A DNA stretch of 64,000 nt, from contig JBBELK010000303.1 in assembly GCA_037783545.1 (NCBI GenBank), positions 248,001 through 312,000 on the forward strand. Direction: 5' to 3'. Of the stretch, positions 36,445-48,084 are shown piece after piece; the first letter of the stretch is position 1, and every line of letters starts with the position of its first letter. Source of the stretch: Henricia sp. BOLD:AAB3569. Its lineage: Eukaryota > Echinodermata > Asteroidea > Spinulosida > Echinasteridae. Below the pieces are notes generated by a model. The model made no database searches and was not told where the DNA came from. It worked only from the letters and a program-made list of their open reading frames with translations. Both the position numbers and the translations under genes were made by a program.

Positions 36445-36647
36445 AACACTTATGTAATGCTGCTGTTCCTAATTTTAAAAGTTTTCCAGTCACGTAAATA
36501 ATGTCTTGAAGTTGCTGCTGGTGGGTATCACCATCATGCCATTTGGGAACGACTTTCACCTTCGCGGGTCCATCTCCTATTGGGAATGAGTGGACATGGG
36601 TTGGCTGCTCTCTTCCAAATGCCAAATACACCTCTTCGGGAGAATGA
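36445..36647 (-). CDS. Candidate internal exon of an unrecognised protein
   Basis: A TTTATCCCCTAG acceptor precedes HSPEEVYLAFGREQPTHVHS, continuing with FPIGDGPAKVKVVPKWHDGD and THQQQLQDIIYVTGKLLK. The composition is strongly protein-like. The frame runs to a stop at 36428, or leaves through a weak GTAATT donor. I do not recognise the family. Confidence 0.45.
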
Positions 36648-36839
36648 TCTAGGGGATAAAAACAATTAACTAATTTTTAAAAAATTGTTTAATATCCATA
36701 TCTACATTCTTCAAAATCGATGCTTAGAATACAGACGTTAAAACAATTTTAGACGTTAAAACAATTTTAGACGTTAAAACAAGTGTAATACAATTGTAGA
36801 TCACTTGATGAATACCTGGTTGGCATTTGACGCTTGCTC

Positions 36840-37044
36840 ATACGTTTGGGTTCACCGGCGATGTCATTCTGTTTATCCTCGAGCCTCAAATGTAGGTACA
36901 GGTGTGGACAATATGTGCTGCATCTGAAGTCCTCGCTCCTTGACAGTTTTGATCCAATCACTGTTCAGGTAAGTGAAATCTTCACTTCCTGACCCCTAAT
37001 GCACCTGGTGGTTGGTGCCTTTGTCCCCTTCACTGTTGAACTGA
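36840..37044 (-). pseudogene. Coding-like stretch with stops, upstream part of the same unknown gene
   Basis: One frame reads FNSEGDKGTNHQVH, TAG, then GSGSEDFTYLNSDWIKTVKE and QMQHILSTPVPTFEARG before TAA. It begins right after a TTTTTCAG acceptor. Another frame over the same DNA (VIGSKLSRSEDF...) stays open to GTGAAC and GTATGAG donors in phase 1. Which frame was used is unclear; the stops suggest decay. Confidence 0.3.
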
Positions 37045-37424
37045 AAAATGAATAACAAGTTAACATTAATAATAAATGGCACTGAGGGTTGAGAAGTTGA
37101 TCAGAATGTTTTTCTTTTTTTGAAATGACTCAAGCATCGGTAAGTGCAAATTTGATGGAGATACCCACATTTTTGAGTTAGAAAAAAAAAATGTTTGTGA
37201 GTAAACACTTAGTCTCATATGTTTTGTGCAAAAGGTCGTGATCGTAAGACATGATGAACGGTATAAATACCGTACACGTTCGCCACTAATTCTTCCTAAT
37301 AAAAGTAACAATGTCATGATCATAAATGCCCCAGAAAGTGTAAAATTTGGTTTGGAAACACGATAAGAAAATATCAAGTTTTTCTTTGAAAACACTTAGG
37401 ATTGTTGTTGTCATGCTCCATAGA

Positions 37425-37540
37425 CTTAGTGCATGGAGTTTCAACTCGCGAACGTACATGATAGTTTTTCCATGATCAACCACCAAATTCTCTCCGAATT
37501 TTTCGACCGTGACCGGTCGAGATGTCTTAAAACGGGACGA
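37425..37540 (-). CDS. Candidate second exon within the 3.6-kb element
   Basis: Starting after CGACAG the frame is SSRFKTSRPVTVEKFGENLV, then VDHGKTIMYVRELKLHALSL, entering in phase 0, which fits the donor of the first exon. It remains open to 37286, so the donor cannot be placed with confidence. Confidence 0.35.
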
Positions 37541-37696
37541 CTGTCGCTGTCGCTTGTTCACTGTACCGTGTACACTGCGCTGGTGCCTGGAGTGTGTTTT
37601 TCAGTTGTGAATTTATGCCACTTAAACCACGAATTAGCAAACACGGACCGCTAGCAACATAAAGCTTGCTATACTATTTTTACCTTCATTACTTAC

Positions 37697-37831
37697 TCTA
37701 TTTTTACGAGTAATTTGTTGCTCATATACACAGCAATCTTTCGTGATCCATCCATGAAAATCATGATTGTTGCTGGCCGGCCGGCGCCGCGCCATACACG
37801 AAAAGGACATTTCAGTCTGGCTCTCTGACAT
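37697..37831 (-). CDS. Candidate first coding exon within the 3.6-kb element
   Basis: An ATG at 37831 opens a 45-codon frame beginning MSESQTEMSFSCMARRRPAS and ending at AGA|GTAAGT, a near-consensus donor, phase 0. It lies about 500 bp inside the right TIR, where a transposon gene would start. The protein is not recognised; it could be the element's own gene or captured host sequence. Confidence 0.45.
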
Positions 37832-38719
37832 GCGTTAAAATGCCGTATATTTAGATTTCACTGAGATGGATCCCAGACTTAAGTGCAAACCATCAGAGTG
37901 GTCGATTTTATAGCAGGAAATGCACAAGAAAAATAAACACATCAACGATTTAAATTTTGAAACTAGAAGAATTTATTCTACTACAGCATAATGTTAAAAC
38001 ATTTTAAATGTTATGAGCTACAATTCTGATGGTTGCATAATGTATACATTGACATTTGCTTTAATTTTTATAAACCACGCACCCCACAAATAATGGTATG
38101 GTCCGTCGCGGAGTGACAATTGATTTCCTGTTTAATGGCGACGCACTCGTTGTGAATCCAGGGAAAACAAAGTAATTCCAGCGTCAAAAACCGACAAAAA
38201 CGCGAAAAGGACCCTCAGAATTTCTTTTTAACATCGATTTCTACTTTCAACAATAACTAATGACTCAACTTGTTTAGGTCTGGTTAAGTATTAAAGTCCT
38301 ACACGGACGACGAAATTCCGACTGACCTAATATGTGTCAAAGATAAAGTGGTGTGATGTTGATCCTTGAACTATTTCTGGTTTTCGTGAAAATGAGTAAA
38401 AAAGTTGCCTAGTTGGTGTCCGCCTCATAGGCTTATGCACATTTGGCCGGGCAATTTTGTCATCCAATCCCATAATGCATTGAGAACGTCGATAAGGTTT
38501 GTTGACTCAATGATTTCACAGTGACGTAAGTTTAGACAGAAACTTATTTATTTTGCTAGCTGTGAAATACTGTACAATACTGCACATTTAACAGCAACCT
38601 TTTACAGCGTGCAGAGCTAGCTCTGCACCCTGTAAAAAGTACCACGGTTCATCGTGCGTAAAACATGTATACTCTATATGGAGCTGTGTGTGGCAACTAA
38701 CACCTCAAGCTCGGTCTTA

Positions 38720-38889
38720 AGCGGGCCTCATGTGCGATTTTGTCTACGAAATCCCTACGATTAGGTACGATTTAGTACAATTGTGTATAGACGATTTGGT
38801 ACGATTGTGTATAGAATCTATACACAATCCTACCAAATCGTACCTAATCGTAGGATATTCGTGACAAAAATCGCAGTGGGAGGCCCGCT
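38720..38889. mobile_element. 170-bp foldback MITE with TTA duplication
   Basis: AGCGGGCCTC and GAGGCCCGCT ends, arms containing CCTACGATTAGGTACGATT and its complement, and a central TGTGTATAGAATCTATACACA palindrome. TTA flanks both sides (38717-38719, 38890-38892), as in Harbinger-type MITEs. Confidence 0.85.
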
Positions 38890-39289
38890 TTATTCTGAAA
38901 GTCATATAATATCGAGTTCGCAAGATCAGCACTATAGTAAAAACAAAATGAACTTGGGAACTGTTGCCAGCCATAGCCACATATACTCAGGGGATTACTT
39001 CAAATCGGTTTAGTATATATGTGCACTGAAGCGTGGCGCTTAAAAAGGTGGCTTATCACAAGCCGCTTGATACGTAAAACATTTTAAATGTAATGTGAAC
39101 ACCACCCCGCCCCCTGAAACATAACTTACAGGTGACTTGCGGTTTTGTTTTTGAATAGTTTATTTTTAGAGTTCCATTTCGTGTGCAGGTAAAAGCAGAC
39201 GCCCAAGTCCGAATACGTCAACTGTATGTCAAAATACCTGTCCAAATTCTCGCAGTGGGTCTGGCCGTTCGCTGGTTTGGTCATCCTCA

Positions 39290-39495
39290 TCATGTTGTCG
39301 AGACGTCCGAGTTGGAAAGTTTTTCCACGTCTTGGGATAGGTGTGACTGGGGGCGTAATTCGGCTAATTCAACAATTCCAACCTGGGCGGGTTTGCCGAC
39401 GCATTTTAGGAGGACGATGGCAAGAGTAACAACCACAGCAGCAGCGGCAACACTACCGACCGCGATGCCGACAATAACCCCCGTTGACAAGCCTC
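39290..39495 (-). CDS. Mucin-like membrane protein, exon 3 (TM segment and tail)
   Basis: A TTTTCATTTATAG acceptor leads in phase 1 to GGLSTGVIVGIAVGSVAAAA and VVVTLAIVLL, a clear single transmembrane helix (residues about 206-230 of the predicted protein) with GxxxG-type spacing. A 38-residue tail beginning KCVGKPAQ follows and ends in DVSTT and TGA. An AATAAA on the minus strand (39164-39159) could serve as poly(A) signal about 125 bp downstream. The exon joins exon 2 (56727-57269) in phase, completing a type I membrane protein of 268 residues. No known family is recognised from the tail. Confidence 0.7.
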
Positions 39496-39579
39496 CTATA
39501 AATGAAAACACAAACAGCAACATTCGGATGATTCACAATTCAGGCGTCACCAAGATTTGTACGCGAAAAGGCTAATTTT

Positions 39580-40281
39580 GCGCTAGACATCATGAAAAAA
39601 TCGATAACGAAAATCGAAAATTTGAAGAGCAATGATATCTTTGCAAGTACTGTTAATTGTATTTCATGCTTCCTATATACAACGTGGACTTCAGTAAAGA
39701 ATAATACCCGAGAAGCGCGTTCGTTGGTAAGAATGGCCCGAGGGCTAAGCCCGAGGGTCACTGTTATCACGAACGGTGCGTTGCTGAGTGCATTAACCTA
39801 CACCCTACAGGAATTTCTCACTGTTGTTAACGAATGTCGTATTTTTCTACAATCAAGAAAAAGCCAGTTGATAACAGATAACAAACGGCTTGTAGGCGGT
39901 TTTTAGGCTTATTAGTGTGAAAAGAGCTTTATTGATAAGTCAATGTGTAACTTCCTAACGGTTTAAAGTGCACGGGATGTTCCAAAATGACGTTAGTAGA
40001 CTTACTGACTTACTGGCAAGAATTGCGAAGTTGATATTTTTTTCTAAGTGCAGATTTGATATAAAACCCAAACTTTAGAAGTAGGAGAAATTACAGATTC
40101 TTATAAAACACTAAAAGGTCGTTCAGCCAGTCTCATATGTTTTTGTATACAAGGTCTGAAGCCATCGATACTTGATTCTTTCCGATTATAATTCCTTCCA
40201 ACAGGAACATGACTATAATTTCAGGTATGAAGTCGTTTACGAGTCAATATACGGCCCGCCAGTACTCATCCCCGGTTTCCG
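39580..40281. other. Intron 2, distal part, without recognised elements
   Basis: A 104-codon plus-strand frame (39592-39906) has no domain and lacks gene context. The phrase GCCCGAGGGCTAAGCCCGAGGG is a short palindrome. Words near 40130-40175 are shared with the tandem repeat at 27214. Confidence 0.35.
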
Positions 40282-40334
40282 TAGCCTTTAGTCAAGGCGT
40301 CCGTGGCGAGGTTTGTTTTGTGCACGGTTTTGCT
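40282..40334. mobile_element. 53-bp terminal fragment of the MULE-like family
   Basis: It matches the first 53 bp of copy 2 (TAGCCTTTAGTCAAGGCGTC... to GCACGGTTTTGCT) and then stops at the border of Gypsy-derived sequence. No second end or duplication is seen. Confidence 0.8.
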
Positions 40335-41428
40335 GAGGCGGCACCAGGCGACAGCCCGCGCAGCTCTGCACCCGGAGAGACCCTTTGAATGCCCCCTCGG
40401 ATGCGGGAGAGCGTTTTGTATGGACGACATTCGGCAGCGACACCTACGATACTGCACCAGGGAACCGGGGGGTGGCGACGGTGACGCTGGGCGACGAGCT
40501 AGAGGTACAAGCCAGCGACGACGAGCTGGATGGTGAGGGCAGGGAGCGGAGGGGGGCAAATGACCGCTCGGAACGGCCCCAGCTGCTACGGTACACCCCC
40601 GGAGTCCACCCGGCCGGAACCACCAGCTCGTGGGGGCTATCGCACCACTTCGGAGTGACCCCCGGTCGTGGCGGCACCTCAACCGGCCCCGCCTCCCCCC
40701 GACAGCGGCCCCCGGAGGAAGAACGCGCTTCGCGATCGCCGGCAACGCCTCCGTCACGACATCGGCTTGATGAACGGGGCCGGTCCAGGACCCGTTCGCC
40801 CCCGCGTCTTCGCCGACAGCCGTTACCCGGACACCGCGGGCGTGTGAAACGATCTCCGACCATGGGTCCCGAGACGACGCACCATCGTTGGACGGGCCGG
40901 CGGCGTGCCCGCACCGGGGTTAGCTCCCCCGCACCGATGCCCCTCAGAGGTAAGCGTCAAAGGAGGCCCTCGCACCAGGAAGGGGGCACGCAGACTGATC
41001 TAGAGCGCCCCGCCACCCATGCAGCTGGAGCAGGGATCACGACACCGGATCCCGGCCGGGACCATTCTTACGTTCCCGGGTGGCGCGCGCTGGAAAGTTC
41101 CTACCAATAGTCACATCCGACATGACGGAGCGTCCCGCGAGTCTGCCACCGAGATGACGGACCCCTCTGCGAGCACGCGAGGGACGAGTGGCGGCTGCAG
41201 CATACCGGGGTGGGGGCGGGCCCATGTACATCAACTGTTCTGGCGCACTACGGCGCAGCGACGACCACCTCCCCCATAATTGACTCTCTAACACCATAGG
41301 TGTTCCCCCCCCCCCTTTTTTGTTCATGTAACCTTGTTGTTTTTCTTGTTTTGTGAAGGGATCGTCTCTCCAGCGGAACGTGGGCGTCGCCGCCTGCTTT
41401 GGGGAAAGGAGGGTCCTCGGAGGGGGCG
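40335..41428 (+). mobile_element. 3' internal region of a Gypsy-type retrotransposon
   Basis: It runs directly into the LTR at 41429 through a purine-rich stretch (GGAAAGGAGGG...GGAGGGGG), the expected polypurine tract. About 40828-40905 is repeated at 54025-54102. A frame at 40303-40536 contains FECPLGCGRAFCMDDIRQRH followed by LRYC, a C2-type zinc-finger-like motif. The long GC-rich frame at 40385-41110 overlaps it in another frame. Integrase is not visible here. Confidence 0.6.
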
Positions 41429-41726
41429 TGTAACGGCCGTCACGATCCACCAGCGAGGGCGCCAGCACCGTTTCACAGTGGGTCCGCCCGACGTGCTGGG
41501 GGCGCTATCACGGCTCCACGGAGCCGGGTGGCGTGAGCCCCTGCTCGGGGATCGGGATATCCGTTCCGCGTGGGGACGCGATCCCTGTGCCATCTTTGGC
41601 TGAGTTGTTGTCACGAAGAGACGAGTTGGAAATAAACGTGGAGAGTTTAGTTCCTGAACAAGACTTCCTGTGTGTTCCTTCTTTGTGTCGAGTGTCAAAT
41701 AACGATAGGGGAAATTCCTTGTTACA
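41429..41726 (+). repeat. Gypsy LTR, 298 bp, forward
   Basis: It starts TGTAACGGCC and ends CCTTGTTACA (TG...CA). AATAAA lies inside near 41630. The next bases CTGGTGGCAGCGGTGGGA fit a primer-binding site. The reverse solo copy at 54170-54467 has the same ends and length. Confidence 0.85.
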
Positions 41727-41821
41727 CTGGTGGCAGCGGTGGGACGACACCGACGGAGGAAATACAGGAAATTCAGGTGAAATTTGCGTTGTTTTTTTGT
41801 GACGGATTCACGTAATCGACA

Positions 41822-41882
41822 ATGGCACCATCAGACCCGCCACGCGGAAGGGAAATGCCCAGCAGCGGACACGAGTTGTCCC
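41822..41882 (+). pseudogene. Gypsy gag, N-terminal piece, cut by the MULE-like element
   Basis: An ATG 95 bp after the LTR opens a frame starting MAPSDPPRGREMPSSGHELS. The frame is broken at 41883 by MULE copy 2, whose duplicated target overlaps the coding sequence. The same frame resumes past the element at 51607. Confidence 0.75.
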
Positions 41883-42954
41883 TAGCCTTTAGTCAAGGCG
41901 TCCGTGGCGAGGTTTGTTTTGTGCACGGTTTTGCTAGCGCTTGTGGAAAGACTAACATTCATACTGCAGACTGTTCGCCACGAACGCCTTTACCAAAGCG
42001 TATTTGTGACCTTAGTGCTGAATAATTCAACAGCAACGGAGGTGGTGAATTATTCATAAATTGTAACCAACCAGCGGCGGGGAGCTTCTGGAATCATCCA
42101 TATAAATATAGGTAGCATTCACGAAAAAAGCGAAATAGTCAGGCAGCATGTGGTAAGAAATTAAGGCCCGTGGGCATCGGATGATTAGAAAATGCCACAT
42201 AGCTAGATGTCTTATTTACACCCCAAGGAACAAGAAAAACCATGTTGGCAAAATCTGAGAGGTTGCAGACGGCGGCCATCTTGGATTTCAGAATGGCCGA
42301 CATTTTGAAACCATTTTCTGATAGAAATTCGGGGTTTCATGAAAAAAAGTTCCCCAACCTCCAACAAAATTTAACAAAATATTTTTCAGTGGTTATTGGT
42401 TCTACTGAATGTGGTGAATGACAGGAAAAAAGTCTACCAAAATCAAGTCACCAGAAATGGGTGAAATCTAGGCCAATTCCAAAATGGCCGCCAATAACCT
42501 TGAAAATCGTTAAAATGGCTGTAACTTCTGTAATATTTGGAGTAAAACAGTGACTTAAATGTCTACCCTGGGGTTTCCAGTGTCAGGGAATTCACTGGTA
42601 TCCATAATATTTCAATCCAACCTTCGACAAACAATAAAAGCCGCAAATTCAAAATGGCGGTCAAAATATAGGCATGGAAGGGGATAGAAAAATAGCTTCT
42701 CTAACTGCTTATGTCAGATGTAGCTTCTTTTATTGGTCAGTAATGTGCTTAACAAGACCTTCTCCCCCTCCCGCCACCCCCCACACCCCCATCTAGTGGC
42801 AAGACTGGCTGCATCAGCCACCGTACGAGCCGCTACGACAGGGTGCGCCACTCTGCCAGAATTGCTCTCTGACAATCTGTATTTATAGGACTGTTTTAGA
42901 GACACGTGGTTCAGGAGGTCAGTTCATCCCACACAGGTTTTATCAACAAAAGGC

Positions 42955-43420
42955 CATCCCAGCCCAGCCCAGCCCAGCCCTAAGCCATCCCAGCCCATGC
43001 AGCCCGAAGCCATCTCTGTCCTGCCTGAAGCCACCCTAGCCCAGCCCGATGCCTTCCGGCGCGGCCCTGCCAAAGCCACCCCAGACCGAAGCCACCCCAG
43101 CCAAGCCCAAAGCCAACCCAGCCCAGACCCAAGCCACCCAACCCCAGCTGGAAGTTCAGCCCACCCAACCCCAGCTGGAAGTTCAGCCCAGCCAGAAGGC
43201 ACCTCGGCCCAACCCAAAGCCAGCCCGAATCAACCCCGGCCCAGCCCCAAGCCACCCCGGCCCAGCGCAAAGTTACCCCGGCCCAGCCCAAAGCCACCCC
43301 GGCCAAACCCAAAACCACCCCGGCTCAGCCCGAATCCACCTTAGCCTAGCCCGAGGCTATCCCGGCCCAGCCCGAAGTCACCCCGAAGCCAGCCCAAATA
43401 GTCCGGTATCTATGGGGGAC
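42955..43420 (+). repeat. C-rich minisatellite, left arm
   Basis: Units of about 21 bp built on CAGCCCGAAGCCACCCCGGC, plus CCCAGCTGGAAGTTCAGCCC. C-rich on the plus strand. The open frames across it (PKPPRPSP and the like) are a repeat by-product. Confidence 0.85.
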
Positions 43421-44947
43421 CCCCCGTGCACCCCCCCCCCCCCAGAACTAAACCAAACCAACTTTTTTAGGTGCATTTTATGGTCCTAAAACACATTTTT
43501 GATGTTAACAGTAAAAAAAAAACCGATGCATTCGGGTTATTCAAAATGGCGGCCAAAATGGCCGCCAAAATGGTGCAAAATCATATATTGGCCAAATAAT
43601 ATGATTAAAGCACTTACAAAATGGCTAGTTATATGTTTTTGACCCTCGCAAATTCATTCCTGGGGTCCCTTTTTTTGTATCATGCTTCAAATTCAAAATG
43701 GCGGCCAGCATGGAGGCCAATATGGCTGCCAAAAGTGGCCAACTGTGAGCAAAATGATATATAATGGACACAAATAATGATAAACACATACATAACAAAA
43801 GTTATATGTTTTTGACCCTCGCAAATTTATTTATGGGGTCCCCTTTTTTCTATCATGCTTCAAATTCAAAATGACGGCCAATATGGCTGCCAAAATTGGC
43901 CAAATATGAGAAAAATGATATATAATGGACACAAATAATAATAAACACATAACAAAAGGTACGTGTTTTTGACCCTCGCAAATTTATTTCTGGGGTCCCC
44001 TATTTTACTATCATGCTGCAAGTTAAATATGGCGGCCAATATGGCGGCCAATATGGCAAAATATGAAGACAAAAAAAATATATAATAGACAAAAAATAAT
44101 TAAAGGCAACCACCCAGAACTAACCCACACCAACTTATTGGGGAGCCCTTTGTGATCATAAAGCATATTTTGCATGTTAACAATACAATGAAATGCTCTG
44201 GAGATATCTAAAATGGCGGCCAATATGGCCACTAAAAATGGTCCAAAATGAAAAAGATCAGACATGTATATTAGCCAAATAACGACAATCATTTATAAAA
44301 TTGCTAGTTATGTTTCTTAACCTCGCAAATGTTATTTTAAAGATTTTCTACCATGCTCCAAATTCAAAATGGCTGCCAAAAGTGGCCATATATGAGGAGA
44401 ATGATATATAATGGGCCAAAAATAACCCACAGCTTGAAGATGGCGATCACTGTAGCTGCCAAAAGTGGCCAAATATGAGAAAAATGACACATACTGTAAT
44501 AAAGATAAAAATAAAATAAAAACTGTTGCACCTTTGAGGTCACAAAACATGTTAATTAAAAAATTGTCTGGCGATATCCAAGATGGTGGCCAATATGGTC
44601 ACTAAACATTTTCCAAAATAGAAAAGGTCATATATTTATAGCAAAATAATGATTTAAATGATTAGTTATAAATATTTTTTACTCACAAATGTTTATCTGG
44701 TGTGCTACCATGCTTTAAATTCAAGACGGCGATCAATATGGCTGTCAAGTGTAGCTGAATGTAAGAAAAATGATATCTAATTGGCCAAAAACAAATTATA
44801 AAACATAAATTAAATGATGTTGTTCACCCTTATCAGTTGTCATCTTGGTATTCTTATCATGTTTGAAGTTAAATGAGGCTGGTATGACCACCAAAATGGT
44901 TTTTCCATAATCACAACAAATATGATCTGAGAAACACAGATATGGGA

Positions 44948-45241
44948 TCATGAGACAATGGGGTGTTTGTTGTTCGTGAAGAGGGAGTCTAAAGTGGGAA
45001 GAGCGATTCTAGAAACAGCAACGGTATTGAAGTGCAGGGCATAATTATTGGGGTACACAAAATGTGAACAACTCAATACAATTCGAATTTGGATGTGTTT
45101 ATAGAGCAGTTTAATCGTACACTCCTGAACATGATAGAAACCAGCAAGCAATAGAGGGATTAGGATGGGAAGTTGTCCTGTGCGAATTTTCCATAAAGAT
45201 GCATCCCTTGGGTTACATGTACTGGGGAGACACCTATCCAA
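44948..45241 (-). other. Unique centre of the foldback, with a 97-codon open frame
   Basis: This region is not inverted elsewhere in the element and lacks the GGCGGCC words of the arms. The minus-strand frame (MDRCLPSTCNPRDASLWKIR...) has no motif I recognise. It may be the remains of a coding segment carried between the arms, or chance. Confidence 0.3.
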
Positions 45242-45602
45242 TATGCCAATGCTACAGTAAGGGAAGTTTCAGTTTCATTGGATCCCTTTTAAAAGCGAGC
45301 AAGGGAAAACGCACTAGCCCAGCCAGCACAGCAGACATTTTTCTCATTTGGCCGCCATGCTGATCGCATATTATGGAATTTGAAGTAAAAAAGGGAAGCA
45401 TAAAGATGATTGTTGAGGGTAGAGAACATACCAGTAACTAACCATTTTATTAATTTGTATTGCATCATATGGGTGATATGATTTGTCAGCCATATTGGCC
45501 GGCATCTTGGATATCTCGAGTGCCGCAGGTTTTTCTCTGTTAAAATCCAAATAGTTTTTGTGGATCAACGCACCCAAAGGTTGTTATTGGGTTGTGTGTG
45601 TG

Positions 45603-45626
45603 GGGGGGGGGGGGGGGGGGGGGGGG
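45603..45626 (+). repeat. Poly-G run
   Basis: About 24 consecutive G follow GTGTGTG. Homopolymer length is unreliable in sequencing. Confidence 0.9.
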
Positions 45627-46815
45627 TCATTGAATTCATTCATTTAACATATTTTGGCAGCCATATATTGGTTGTAATAAATGAGGGTCGAGAACATATG
45701 AATAGCAATTTATAAATGCTAATTATTCGGCTTATGATATCCTTTTAATTTTAGACCATTTTTGGCGGCCATATTGGCCACCATCTTTGTCTCTAGAAGA
45801 TTTTATTTTAATAATGTTAACATCCAAAACTGTTTCAGGACTCTAAAAGGCATCATACAAAGTTGGTGAGGGTAGTTTAGCGGAAGGGGGTTGCATTTAA
45901 TTTATGCATTATTTTGTTGTCATTGTATATCATTTTTCTTACATTTGGCCACTTTTGGTAGCCATATTGGTCGCCATATTGGTCGCCAATTTTGAATTTA
46001 GAGCATGATATATGATAGAAAAATAGGAGATGCCAGAAATGTTTTTAAAACAGTCAAAAGCATATAACTAGCAATTTTATAAATGATTTTATCATATTAT
46101 ATTTGGCTAATATAGGATCTTTTCCATTTTGGACATATTACATGTAATAGCGGCCATACTGGCCGCCATCTTGGTCATATCCAGAGCATTTTTTTCTCGT
46201 TAGTATCCCCGATATGCTTCAGGATCATAAAAGACACCCTAAAAGGTTGTAAGTTAATTCTGGGGACTGCATTTAATGTACATGTATTTTTTTGTCCATT
46301 ATACATGCCATAATTTTTCTCATATTGGGCACTTTTGGCCTCTATATTGGCCGCCATTTTGAATTTGAAGCATGATAGAAAAAAGGGGACCCCATAAATA
46401 AATTTGCGAGGGTCAAAAACATAACTTTTGTTATGTATGTGAACATTATTTTTGTCCATTATATATCATTTTGCTCACAGTTGGCCACTTTTGGCAGCCA
46501 TATTGGCCTCCATATTGGCCGCCATTTTGAATTTGAAGCATGATACAAAAAAAGGGACCCCAGGAATGAATTTGCGAGGGTCAAAAACATATAACTAGCC
46601 ATTTTGCAAGTGCTTTAATCATATTATTTGGCCAATATATGATTTTGCACCATTTTGGCGGCCATTTTGGCCGCCATTTTGAATAACCCGAATGCATCGG
46701 GTTTTTGTTACTGTTAACATCAAAAATGTGTTTTAGGACCATAAAATGCACCTAAAAAAGTTGGTTTGGTTTAGTTCTGGGGGGTGCACGGGGGTCCCCC
46801 ATAGATACCCGACTA

Positions 46816-47525
46816 AAAGCCACCCCAGACCGAAGCCACCCCAGCCCAGCCCCAAGCCACCCGACACCAGCTGGAAATTCAGCCCAGCTGGAAGTTCAGC
46901 CCAGCTGGAAGTTCATTCCAGCCGGAAGCCACCCCGGCCTAGCGCAAAGCTACCCCGGCCCAACCCAAAACCACCTAAGCTCAGCCCGAATCCACCTCAG
47001 CCTAGCCCGAGGCCATTCCGGCCCAGCCCGAAGTCACTCCGAAGCCAGCCCGAATCGACCCCGGCCCAGCCCCAAGCCACCCGACCCCAGCTGGAGGCTC
47101 AGCCCAGCCGGAAGCCACCCCGGCCCAACCCAAAGCCAGCCCGAATCGACCCCGGCCAGCCCAAAGCCACCCCGGCCCAGCCCCAAGCCACCCGACCCCA
47201 GCTGGAGCCTCAGCCCAGCCGGAAGCCACCCCGGCCCAACCCAAAGCCAGCACGAATCCACCCCGGCCCAGCCTGAAGCCACCTCGGCCCAGCCCATAGC
47301 CAACCAACCACGTCCCCATCCCCATCCCCATTCCCATCCCCATCCCCATCCCCATCCCATTCCGCCCCATCCCCAGCCCAAAACTCCAGGCCCAGACCAG
47401 CCCATCACAGCCCCCACAGCCGCAGCACACCCCAGCAAAGCTCAGCCCCCACTAGCCCCAGCTCGGCTCGGCCCAGTCCGGCCCAACCCAGCCCCGCCCA
47501 GCCCAAACCCGGCCCACCCCACCCC
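46816..47525 (+). repeat. C-rich minisatellite, right arm, same orientation as the left one
   Basis: It uses the same units as 42955-43420 (CCAGCTGGAAGTTCAGCCC, CGGAAGCCACCCCGGCC) and a (CCCCAT)n stretch at about 47305-47360. It is C-rich on the plus strand although the flanking arm is inverted relative to the left arm. Confidence 0.85.
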
Positions 47526-48084
47526 AATACAGGACAATAAGGCACTGATCGACAACCACTCTGAAAACGCTCTCAAAACACTTCCGCTGGTCCAGGTGTA
47601 CCTTCGATTCATACAGCAATGAATTATTGTCTACTTCTAGTGGAGAATTTTGCAGTTAAAGACTCCAGTTAAAGGGTTTTTATCCTGATTAAACCTGCGT
47701 GGGATGAGCTGACCTCCTGAATCGTACGTCTCAAAAGCAGCCCTAGAAATGCATTCATGCAGAGTGGCGCATCCTGCCTTAGCGGCTCTTACGGACGCTG
47801 ATGCAGCCAGCCTTGCTTCAAGACGTAATCATCCATGTTACTGACCAATAAAAGATTACGTATCCAACACCAGCAGTTATAGAGATTTATGACCGCCATC
47901 TTGAGATTGTGGCTTTTATCGTTTGTTGAAGGTCGGGTTGAAATTTCAATGATGTCAGTGAATTGCCTGACCATGAAAACCCTAGGGCAGACATTTAAAT
48001 CATTGTTCTACACAAAATATTAAAGAAGTTACAGCCATTTCAGCGATTTTCAAGGCCAACGGCAGCCATCTTGGAATTGACCCA

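Larger units (their letters stand above)
34699..38329 (-). mobile_element. 3.6-kb TIR element with ATA duplication and cargo-like exons
   Basis: Inverted ends TAGGTCAGTCGGAATTTC, about 52 bp with few mismatches, are flanked by ATA (34696-34698 and 38330-38332). The intact arm of the host repeat shows a single ATA at that place. The minus strand holds several exon-like open stretches. No known transposase signature is visible, so the superfamily is unknown; 3-bp duplications fit several groups. Confidence 0.85.
33952..38505. repeat. Foldback repeat (family H) split by a 3.6-kb insertion
   Basis: The forward arm 33952-34330 is inverted in two pieces: 34497-34698 and 38333-38505. The pieces meet at the target GATATGTGTC of the forward arm. 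The spacer 34335-34490 is unique. Only the intervening 34699-38329 element separates the pieces. Confidence 0.75.

Noticed and set aside
40385..41110. 241-codon open frame on the plus strand
   Set aside because: It lies in very GC-rich Gypsy 3' sequence where stop codons are rare, overlaps other open frames on both strands, and shows no domain in this frame.
42924..43489. Several long open frames rich in Pro or Gly/Trp
   Set aside because: They are translations of the C-rich minisatellite, open in many frames because of the repeat.
43500..46700. CRISPR array or satellite with regular spacing
   Set aside because: The GGCGGCC words are irregular, diverged and part of inverted transposon arms; nothing prokaryotic is present.
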